Positions 56,271-64,000 of a DNA stretch of 64,000 nucleotides are shown one piece after another. Within the stretch, counting starts at the first letter, position 1, and each line of letters starts with the position of its first letter. The DNA lies in contig NZ_KZ614149.1 of NCBI RefSeq assembly GCF_002886255.1, positions 3,903,272 to 3,967,271 of the forward strand, written 5' to 3'. The stretch is from Alteribacillus bidgolensis. Its GTDB lineage: Bacteria > Bacillota > Bacilli > Bacillales > Marinococcaceae. The notes under the pieces are model-generated. The model was given only the letters and a program-made list of their open reading frames with translations. It was not told where the DNA came from and made no database searches. Both the position numbers and the translations under genes were made by a program.

Positions 56271-57977
56271 ATGTCAATAAATAAACTGCCTGTAGACAAC
56301 TGGGAGAAGGTAGATGTTTCTCACATTCCGAATTCGGATCGCCCTGTGTCCCAACACGAACTACACGGAAAGGGTCGATTCTTCGGATTGTTTGGTGGAG
56401 AACATGTCGCCGGGACGGAGTTTGTGATTGGTGCAACCTTTGTAATGTGGGGAGTATCAGCATTTGACGTTATTGTCGGGCTGATTTTAGGGAACTTGCT
56501 TGCAGTGCTGACATGGGCTTTACTAACCGCCCCTATTGCAGTGCAAACCCGCTTGACGTTGTATACGTACCTTGAAAAAATTTCTGGAGCTTCCATTCAA
56601 AAAATTTATAACGCCGTTAATGGTATATTCTTTTGTATTATTGCTGGGGCGATGGTGACCGTCTCGGCTTCAGCTATACGGGAAATATTAAATATCCCCG
56701 TACAAACGACTTGGTATCCAACTAGTGTTTCGTTTGTAGCACTTGTATTAGTTATTGGAGCTATCGTAGCCATCGTGGCGGCATACGGATTCGATTCCGT
56801 AACACGTTTCTCTTCCATTTGTGCACCGTGGCTTGGAGTTATCTTTGTAAGCGGCGCACTGGTGGGACTTTATCACCTTGTTACTACTTCTTCTAGTGTG
56901 ACTGGAATTACTTCATTCTCAGATTTTATGGTGTTGGCAAATGAAAGTATATGGATAGCGAATCCAAATAGTTCATTTACGATCTTCCATGTTATGGCTT
57001 TTGCATGGATTTGCAACCTAGCCATGCACGGCGGCATGAGTGACATGGCCATTTTTAGATATGCAAAGAAAGCAAGCTATGGTTATATTTCAGCAGTAGG
57101 AATGTTCTTTGGCCACTATATTGCATGGATTTGTGCTGGGATTATGGGCGCGGCAGCAGCTGTCATTCTATCGACGAGCTTAACAGAGCTTGATGCAGGA
57201 GCAGTGGCTTATCAAGTACTAGGTACTACTGGGGTGGTGGCGGTAATTATTGCTGGTTGGACAACCTCAAACCCAACGATATATCGCGCCGGTCTCGCTT
57301 TTCAAACCATTTTTAGTAAATACTCTGTTAAAACGGTGACACTAGCTACTGGAATTCTCGTTACACTGATTGCGTGTTTCCCCTTTGCATTCACAAATTT
57401 ACTGGGCATCCTCGGATTTATGGGGATGATCTTACTTCCGATCGGAGCGATCATCGTGACCGAACATTGGATTTTACCGAAGATGGGTTACACACGATAC
57501 TGGGCTCACTATAAGGGGTTAAAATTGAACCCAGCAGCCCTTTACAGCTGGTTAATCAGTGGCGGTTTTGTAATTCTCATGTCACTTACTGGCTGGATTC
57601 ATCTGTTCTTCCTTGCGGTTCCAACGTGGATTATTGCTTCTGTAACGTACGTATTCTTTGCGGGTAGGTTTGGAGCAAAAGAGCCATATCCAGAAGAAAA
57701 AGCAAAGGATCGATTGATACAAGAGGCGTTAAAGCAAGAAGCCGATAGTGCTGCATTAGCAGAAAGAGAATCACGCTGTCAAGAAGGTCCTACAAAGTTT
57801 TTGAACATCTATAATATTGTGGCCGGACTGGGAATAGTATCACTTTTAATTAGTTCCTTTATGGTATTTATTGGTACAATGGATTTGAGTATGTATAAAT
57901 ACGTAGCGTTTATTTCAACAATAATGTACTTCATTTTTGCATCATTTGGTCAAAAAATGAAAAAAAGTGTGCAATAA
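56271..57977 (+). CDS. NCS1-family (purine-cytosine permease type) transporter
   Basis: A 568-residue membrane protein with about 12 helices and a long cytoplasmic loop near 465-515. The N-terminus (GGEHVAGTEFVIGATFVMWGVSAFDVIVGLILGNLLAVL) carries the NCS1 substrate-site helix, followed by a ILSxxxxxD-like region. NCS1 proteins import nucleobases, allantoin or hydantoins with H+ or Na+. Its place between iolS and iolB, with the same operators, argues for a role in inositol uptake, which would be a new substrate for the family. No IolT-type sugar porter is seen in the window. Confidence 0.8.
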   Translation: MSINKLPVDNWEKVDVSHIPNSDRPVSQHELHGKGRFFGLFGGEHVAGTEFVIGATFVMWGVSAFDVIVGLILGNLLAVLTWALLTAPIAVQTRLTLYTYLEKISGASIQKIYNAVNGIFFCIIAGAMVTVSASAIREILNIPVQTTWYPTSVSFVALVLVIGAIVAIVAAYGFDSVTRFSSICAPWLGVIFVSGALVGLYHLVTTSSSVTGITSFSDFMVLANESIWIANPNSSFTIFHVMAFAWICNLAMHGGMSDMAIFRYAKKASYGYISAVGMFFGHYIAWICAGIMGAAAAVILSTSLTELDAGAVAYQVLGTTGVVAVIIAGWTTSNPTIYRAGLAFQTIFSKYSVKTVTLATGILVTLIACFPFAFTNLLGILGFMGMILLPIGAIIVTEHWILPKMGYTRYWAHYKGLKLNPAALYSWLISGGFVILMSLTGWIHLFFLAVPTWIIASVTYVFFAGRFGAKEPYPEEKAKDRLIQEALKQEADSAALAERESRCQEGPTKFLNIYNIVAGLGIVSLLISSFMVFIGTMDLSMYKYVAFISTIMYFIFASFGQKMKKSVQ

Positions 57978-58012
57978 AATACCAAAAGTTTTGCAAATCT
58001 TAAAAACTAATA

Positions 58013-58041
58013 TTGACTGAAACCGCTTCACATATTATTCT
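58013..58041 (+). promoter_or_regulatory. Sigma-A promoter of the iolBCDEG operon with internal operator
   Basis: TTGACT (58013-58018), 17 bases, TATTCT (58036-58041). TGAAACCGCTTCA (58018-58030), an operator of the same class as the iolA site, lies in the spacer. Confidence 0.65.
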
Positions 58042-58062
58042 AAAGACAGGAGGATTATTCTG

Positions 58063-58152
58063 TTGGACAATGGTGTGTATAGACAATATAAAAATGTGTC
58101 TTGGAAAAGTGACTGCCAATGCCTCTATGCACACCTTTTTTTATTTATCTGA
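58063..58152 (+). CDS. Possible 29-residue leader peptide before iolB
   Basis: TTG 58063 is nine bases behind a perfect AGGAGG. The frame reads (M)DNGVYRQYKNVSWKSD, then a CQCLYAH stretch and a hydrophobic end, stopping at TGA 58150-58152. It runs right through the hairpin and T-tract at 58072-58142, so a translating ribosome would disrupt the hairpin. This is the geometry of a leader ORF in an attenuator. It could also be a chance frame. Confidence 0.45.
   Translation: MDNGVYRQYKNVSWKSDCQCLYAHLFLFI
58072..58142 (+). terminator. Terminator-like hairpin in the iolB leader (attenuator candidate)
   Basis: GGTGTGTATAGA (58072-58083) pairs with TCTATGCACACC (58124-58135), 12 bp with one G-U. Seven T follow directly. 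It stands between the promoter and the first gene, 58 bases before the iolB ATG. The loop contains TTGG/CCAA, which can form a small inner stem. Confidence 0.65.
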
Positions 58153-58153
58153 A

Positions 58154-58167
58154 TGAAATCGATTTCA
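58154..58167. promoter_or_regulatory. LacI-type operator before iolB
   Basis: TGAAATCGATTTCA, identical over all 14 bases to the iolA operator at 53446-53459. It is downstream of the promoter and the hairpin, so it would act as a roadblock or serve a second promoter. Confidence 0.72.
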
Positions 58168-58199
58168 ATTCTTCATTTTACATAAGGAGGTTTTAATCT

Positions 58200-59012
58200 A
58201 TGAGTAAATTGCTAAAAAAACCAGTAAATGAGCAATTGGAAGATGGCGTATCCCTTGTGCACGAAGTGACATCAGAAAACTCTGACCTTAAATATGTCAG
58301 CTTTAAAATGGTTGACCTTGAAGCTGGCGGGGCGTACAAAGAGAAATTAGGTAAACTAGAGGTTTGTGTGGTAGCCGTTACGGGAAAAATTACGGTTTCT
58401 GATGACCAGGAAATGTTTGAAAAGATTGGTACTCGTGATTCGGTGTTTGAAAAGAAGCCGACAGACAGTGTTTATATTTCAAATGACCAATCGTTTGAAG
58501 TGAAGGCAGAGTCAAAGGCCCGTATAGCTCTTTGCTATTCTCCATCGGATGAACAGCTGCCAACAAAACTCATTAAAGCAGAGGATATTGGTGTAGAGTA
58601 TCGCGGAAAAGGAAATAACAAGCGGATGGTTCATAACATTTTGCCGGACGATAATCCGGCTGCGAACAGTCTCCTTGTTGTAGAGGTTTTTACAGAAAGC
58701 GGTAACTGGTCAAGCTATCCGCCGCATAAACACGATCGTGACAAACTTCCAGAAGAATCGATGCTCGAAGAAACGTATTATCATGAACAGGATCCTGGTC
58801 AAGGATTTGTTTTCCAGAGAGTATACACAGATGATCGTTCTTTAGACGAAACGATGACGGTTGAAAACGGCGATATGGTTATTGTGCCGAAAGGCTATCA
58901 TCCAGTAGGGGTGCCAGAAGGATACACTTCGTATTACTTGAATGTTATGGCAGGCCCCGAACGTATCTGGAAGTTCCATAACGATCCCGATCACGAATGG
59001 ATTATTAAGTAA
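58200..59012 (+). CDS. iolB: 5-deoxy-glucuronate isomerase
   Basis: A 270-residue double-cupin enzyme that converts 5-deoxy-D-glucuronate to 2-deoxy-5-keto-gluconate, the fourth step of inositol breakdown. The metal site is visible in WSSYPPHKHDRDKLPEESMLEETYYHE and the later VPKGYHPVGVPEGY. Length equals B. subtilis IolB. AAGGAGG lies before the ATG. It is first in the iolB-C-D-E-G order. Confidence 0.95.
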   Translation: MSKLLKKPVNEQLEDGVSLVHEVTSENSDLKYVSFKMVDLEAGGAYKEKLGKLEVCVVAVTGKITVSDDQEMFEKIGTRDSVFEKKPTDSVYISNDQSFEVKAESKARIALCYSPSDEQLPTKLIKAEDIGVEYRGKGNNKRMVHNILPDDNPAANSLLVVEVFTESGNWSSYPPHKHDRDKLPEESMLEETYYHEQDPGQGFVFQRVYTDDRSLDETMTVENGDMVIVPKGYHPVGVPEGYTSYYLNVMAGPERIWKFHNDPDHEWIIK

Positions 59013-59096
59013 TCACATGCACATGCGGGCGGAGATGCTGCTTCGCTCGTTCTTACTAAAAGGATTCAAAACAAGAAAGGAGAGACCTCATTCAAA

Positions 59097-60083
59097 ATGA
59101 ATATTTCATTTCAAACAGATAAAGAATTCGATGTAATTGGTTTTGGCAGAGCATGTATCGACCTTAACGCAGTGGAATATAACCGCCCGATGGAAGAAAC
59201 GATAACCTTCCAAAAATATGTGGGTGGATCTCCTGCTAACATTGCTATAGGGAGCTCTAAGTTAGGGTTAAAAGCAGGATTTATCGGGAAAATTCCTGAC
59301 GATCAGCATGGTCGTTTCATTGAGCAGTATTTGAGCGAAAAAGGAATCGACACGTCCAATCTGGTCGTTGATAGAGAAGGCCGTAAAACAGGGTTGGCGT
59401 TTACTGAAATTTTAAGCCCGGAAGAGTGCAGCATCCTCATGTATCGTGAAAACGTAGCGGACCTTTATTTAGAGCCGACCGAAGTCCACGAATACTACAT
59501 TACACGTGCGAAGATTCTATTAATCTCTGGAACGGCACTTGCACAAAGCCCGTCTAGAGAAGCAACTTTAAAGGCAATTAATCTAGCAAAAAAGAACAAC
59601 ATTAAAGTTGTGTTTGAATTGGACTATCGCCCGTATACATGGAAGTCTTTAGAAGAAACAGCCGTTTATTATTCTTTAGTAGCTGAAAAAGCAGATATCG
59701 TGGTTGGAACTCGTGATGAATATGACGTAATGGAGAACCTTTCCAATGAAGGGGATAATCAAGCAACCGTTGATTATTTATTCCAGCATGAGCCAGAATT
59801 AGTGGTTATAAAGCACGGAGTCGACGGATCATATGCTTACACACGTTCTGGAGAAACATTTAGAGGCAGGGCTTACAAAACGGAAGTATTAAAGACGTTT
59901 GGAGCAGGAGACTCTTATGCATCTGCTTTCCTTTATGCTCTTGTCACGGGAAAAGATATTGAAACAGCATTGAAATACGGCGGTGCTTCTGCATCTATCG
60001 TAGTGAGTAAGCATAGTTCTTCGGAAGCGATGCCGACAGTAGCAGAAATTGAAAAGTTGATACAGGATGACAATACCTATTAA
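59097..60083 (+). CDS. iolC: 5-dehydro-2-deoxygluconokinase
   Basis: A 328-residue PfkB/ribokinase-family kinase that phosphorylates 2-deoxy-5-keto-D-gluconate (DKG). Its product is split by IolJ, which is not in this window. Sugar-binding GGSPANIAIGSSKLGLKAGFIGKI (about 44-67) and the ATP/catalytic motif KTFGAGDSYASAFLYAL (about 265-281, Asp base) are intact. It lies 84 bases after iolB and 13 before iolD. Confidence 0.95.
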   Translation: MNISFQTDKEFDVIGFGRACIDLNAVEYNRPMEETITFQKYVGGSPANIAIGSSKLGLKAGFIGKIPDDQHGRFIEQYLSEKGIDTSNLVVDREGRKTGLAFTEILSPEECSILMYRENVADLYLEPTEVHEYYITRAKILLISGTALAQSPSREATLKAINLAKKNNIKVVFELDYRPYTWKSLEETAVYYSLVAEKADIVVGTRDEYDVMENLSNEGDNQATVDYLFQHEPELVVIKHGVDGSYAYTRSGETFRGRAYKTEVLKTFGAGDSYASAFLYALVTGKDIETALKYGGASASIVVSKHSSSEAMPTVAEIEKLIQDDNTY

Positions 60084-60096
60084 GGGGGGATGAGCC

Positions 60097-62010
60097 ATGG
60101 GAACGATTCGATTAACCACAGCACAGGCGATGATTAAATTTTTAAACCAGCAGTACGTTCATATTGATGGGGAGGAGTTCCCGTTTGTGGAAGGAATCTT
60201 TAATATTTTCGGTCACGGAAACGTGCTTGGAATAGGACAAGCGCTAGAACAAGATTCCGGTCATTTAAAAGTAATCCAGGGAAAAAACGAACAGGGAATG
60301 GCCCATGCAGCGATTGCCTACAGTAAACAAAAGCTTCGCAAGAAAATTTATGCGCTAACCACCTCCAGTGGTCCAGGGTCCGCAAACCTTACGACAGCAG
60401 CAGCAACGGCACTCGCAAACAATATTCCATTATTGCTTCTTCCAGCTGATACGTATGCAACCCGTCAGCCAGATCCAGTGCTGCAGCAAGTAGAACAAGA
60501 GCACAGCATGGCGATCACCACAAACGATGCGCTAAAGCCAGTATCCCGCTATTGGGACCGTGTTCAGCGTCCGGAACAATTAATGACGAGTTTGATCCGT
60601 GCATTTGAAGTGATGACAGACCCAGCTAAAGCGGGTCCTGCGACAGTCTGTATTTCCCAGGACGTGGAAGGAGAAGCGTTTGACTTTGAGGAAGAATTTT
60701 TCCAAAAGCGCGTCCATTATATTGATCGTAAAATTCCCAGCGAGCGGGAGCTTAATGGAGCAGCAGAAAAAATTAAAAAAAGCAAGAAACCGCTTATCGT
60801 TGTCGGTGGCGGCGTAAAATATTCCGAAGCACGTGAAGCTCTTATGAACTTTTCTCTGCAATACAATATCCCGCTTGCCGAAACACAAGCAGGAAAATCA
60901 GCTGTTGAGCATTCGTTTATTAATAATCTTGGCGGGCTCGGCATCACAGGGACACAAGCTGCCAATAAAGCGGCGCAAGAAGCAGATTTGGTCATAGGGA
61001 TCGGCACACGTTATACCGATTTTGCCACATCATCGAAAACGGTGTTTAACTTTGAAAAAGCTGAATTTCTCAATTTAAATGTCAGCCGTATGCAGGCATA
61101 TAAGCTCGATGCCTTTCAAGTGGTTGCTGATGCCCGTACTACCTTAGAGAAGCTTACTCCAAAGCTTGAAGGGTACCAAAGCGAGCACGGATCTTCTATT
61201 GTAGAGAAAAAGGAAGAATGGAAGAAGGAACGCGATCGTCTGCGTTCGGTTGCATTCGATAGAAATGATTTTGATCCGGAAATCAAAAATCATTTTTCAC
61301 AAGAAACGATGAACGAATATGCAGATACTTTAGAAACAGAATTTCCACAAACCAATGCGCTTTTGACAGCAAATGAAGCAGTGGATGAAGATGCAGTAGT
61401 AGTTTGTGCTGCCGGGTCGCTGCCTGGAGATTTGCAGCGATTGTGGGAGACGAACACACCGAATACGTATCATTTAGAGTATGGATATTCGTGTATGGGA
61501 TACGAAATCTCCGGAACGTTAGGAGTAAAACTCGCTGAACCGGACAAAGAAGTATACGCTGCAGTAGGGGATGGAAGCTTTTTGATGCTTCATTCAGAAC
61601 TTGTGACAGCCCTTCAATATAAGGAGAAAATTAACATTCTTCTCTTTGATAACTCGGGATATGGATGCATTAATAACCTGCAAATGGACCATGGAAGCGG
61701 AAGTTACGAATGTGAATTCCGTACAGCAGAAAATAAAGTGCTTAACATTGACTATGCCAGGGTAGCAGAAGGATACGGGGCAAAGGTTTACCGGGCCAAC
61801 ACGGAAGAAGAATTAAAAGCAGCGATTGCCGATGCAAAAAAGCAAGATTGTTCCACGTTGATTGAAATGAAAGTACTTCCAAAGACCATGACAGACGGTT
61901 ACGAAGGAAGCTGGTGGAACCTTGGAGTAGCAGAAGTAGCGGAAAATGAAAGTATCCGGGATGCTTTTGCATTTAAAGAAAAAATGCTTGAAACAGCGAA
62001 AAAATATTAA
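60097..62010 (+). CDS. iolD: 3D-(3,5/4)-trihydroxycyclohexane-1,2-dione hydrolase
   Basis: A 637-residue thiamine-diphosphate enzyme that opens the cyclohexane ring of diketo-inositol to give 5-deoxy-glucuronate. The cofactor-activating Glu is in GKNEQGMAHAAIAY and the ThDP/Mg motif is GDGSFLMLHSEL to NSGYGCINNLQ. The long insert relative to acetolactate synthases is typical for IolD. GGGGGGATGAG precedes the ATG. Confidence 0.95.
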   Translation: MGTIRLTTAQAMIKFLNQQYVHIDGEEFPFVEGIFNIFGHGNVLGIGQALEQDSGHLKVIQGKNEQGMAHAAIAYSKQKLRKKIYALTTSSGPGSANLTTAAATALANNIPLLLLPADTYATRQPDPVLQQVEQEHSMAITTNDALKPVSRYWDRVQRPEQLMTSLIRAFEVMTDPAKAGPATVCISQDVEGEAFDFEEEFFQKRVHYIDRKIPSERELNGAAEKIKKSKKPLIVVGGGVKYSEAREALMNFSLQYNIPLAETQAGKSAVEHSFINNLGGLGITGTQAANKAAQEADLVIGIGTRYTDFATSSKTVFNFEKAEFLNLNVSRMQAYKLDAFQVVADARTTLEKLTPKLEGYQSEHGSSIVEKKEEWKKERDRLRSVAFDRNDFDPEIKNHFSQETMNEYADTLETEFPQTNALLTANEAVDEDAVVVCAAGSLPGDLQRLWETNTPNTYHLEYGYSCMGYEISGTLGVKLAEPDKEVYAAVGDGSFLMLHSELVTALQYKEKINILLFDNSGYGCINNLQMDHGSGSYECEFRTAENKVLNIDYARVAEGYGAKVYRANTEEELKAAIADAKKQDCSTLIEMKVLPKTMTDGYEGSWWNLGVAEVAENESIRDAFAFKEKMLETAKKY

Positions 62011-62025
62011 GAAAGGAGGAGCTTA

Positions 62026-62916
62026 ATGAGTCATCAAGATATCCAATGGGGAATCGCACCAATTGGCTGGAGAAATGACGATATACCTGAAATCGGAAAA
62101 GATAACACATTGTCGCATTTATTAGGAGATATTTGCATTTCCGGATTTGACGGGACAGAAGTTGGTGGATTCTTTCCGGAGCCTGACGTATTAAACAAAG
62201 AACTGCGCCTTCGTAATTTAAAAATTGCAGGCAAATGGTTCTCGAGTTTTATCGTGCAAGATGGGGTAGAAAAGGCCGCAAAAGCGTTTCAAGAACACTG
62301 TGCTTACCTACAAAAAGTGGGTGCGGCTGTAGCAGTTGTATCAGAACAGTCATACAGCATACAAAAACTGAAGAAAAATGTTTTTGAAGAAAAGCCCGAA
62401 TTCACTGATCAAGAATGGGACAAACTGACGAGCGGACTTAATACGCTGGGGGAAATCGCTAATGAGCATGGATTAAAACTTGTATTTCATCACCATATGG
62501 GAACAGGCGTCCAAACGCTCGAGGAAGTTGATCGGCTCATGGAGAGAACCGACCCCGCAAAAGTTCACCTGTTGTACGATACAGGCCATATTTACGTATC
62601 TGATGAAGAATATATGCCGCTTCTTCGAAAGCATATGGACCGCGTTGCCCATGTTCATTTCAAAGATGTACGTAACCACATCATGAAGGAATGTGAAAAA
62701 GACGGAAAGTGTTTCCTCGATTCATTTTTAGAGGGGATGTTTACTGTACCTGGCGATGGAGACTTGGATTTTACAGAAGTGTACGATGAATTATTAAAAC
62801 ATGATTACAAGGGCTGGGTTGTCATCGAAGCAGAGCAAGACCCAGCAATAGCTCATCCGCTTGAATATGCATTGATTGCAAGGGAGTATTTAGACAACAA
62901 TCTTTTGAATAAATAA
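62026..62916 (+). CDS. iolE: Myo-inosose-2 dehydratase
   Basis: A 296-residue TIM-barrel enzyme that removes water from scyllo-inosose to give the diketone used by IolD. Metal-binding residues appear in [32 protein letters not shown] and [10 protein letters not shown]. It is 15 bases after iolD with AAGGAGGAG before the ATG. Length and order match characterised iol operons. Confidence 0.95.
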   Translation: MSHQDIQWGIAPIGWRNDDIPEIGKDNTLSHLLGDICISGFDGTEVGGFFPEPDVLNKELRLRNLKIAGKWFSSFIVQDGVEKAAKAFQEHCAYLQKVGAAVAVVSEQSYSIQKLKKNVFEEKPEFTDQEWDKLTSGLNTLGEIANEHGLKLVFHHHMGTGVQTLEEVDRLMERTDPAKVHLLYDTGHIYVSDEEYMPLLRKHMDRVAHVHFKDVRNHIMKECEKDGKCFLDSFLEGMFTVPGDGDLDFTEVYDELLKHDYKGWVVIEAEQDPAIAHPLEYALIAREYLDNNLLNK

Positions 62917-62966
62917 TTGCAGAGTTGCTTAAGGGAATGTTTAGCTTCTCTGCTTCACTCAAATGA

Positions 62967-64000
<1,034 letters not shown>

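Overview
The window comes from a low-GC Gram-positive, most likely a halophilic or alkaliphilic member of the Bacillaceae. Pointers are AGGAGG-type ribosome sites, GTG/TTG starts, B. subtilis-like proteins (YisL, DUF2512, IolS, IolH, IolA) and very acidic exported binding proteins. Genus cannot be fixed from the sequence. It is a catabolic accessory region: five substrate-utilisation modules separated by insertion-sequence debris and decayed genes.

Layout. 1-210 is the tail of an inositol-dehydrogenase-like gene. 0.9-9 kb holds unrelated genes: an exported penicillin-acylase-family hydrolase, an IS110 scrap, MarR plus rhodanese, a Zur-controlled ZinT-like zinc lipoprotein, YisL, a broken AEC transporter and a DUF2512 protein. 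9.7-16.2 kb is a proline module: proline dehydrogenase and glutamate-semialdehyde dehydrogenase on the minus strand, a RocR-like sigma-54 activator, then a 37-residue membrane peptide, PutP and a small lipoyl-like protein on the plus strand. Both transcription units have near-perfect sigma-54 promoters and a shared GCAAAATTTTGC-type element. 16.2-18.0 kb is IS3 and IS256 wreckage.

18.2-28.5 kb is a glucarate/galactarate module: KDG dehydratase, ketoglutarate-semialdehyde dehydrogenase, a tripartite tricarboxylate-type transporter, glucarate dehydratase, galactarate dehydratase and a FadR-type GntR regulator. Two TTGTNNNACAA operators sit at the promoter. 28.8-41.9 kb is a sigma-54-controlled peptide or acyl-amino-acid module: PrpR-like activator, M20 amidohydrolase, Dpp-type ABC transporter, N-formylglutamate-amidohydrolase-like enzyme, a 42-residue membrane peptide, binding protein, a gamma-glutamyltransferase with no signal peptide, and a glutamate dehydrogenase. 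The last gene carries an exact 6-bp tandem duplication that creates an in-frame TAG. Removing one copy restores the family sequence, which recalls cryptic gudB of B. subtilis.

42.1-43.5 kb is decayed. 43.7-64 kb is an inositol/sugar module: an ABC importer without its ATPase, two Gfo/Idh dehydrogenases, LacI, IolH, IolA, a second LacI, IolS, an NCS1 permease and iolBCDE-iolG, cut by the window end. Operators of the TGAAATCGATTTCA type occur at both iolA and iolB. The iolB leader has a short ORF and a terminator-like hairpin. No tRNA, rRNA or CRISPR array was seen.
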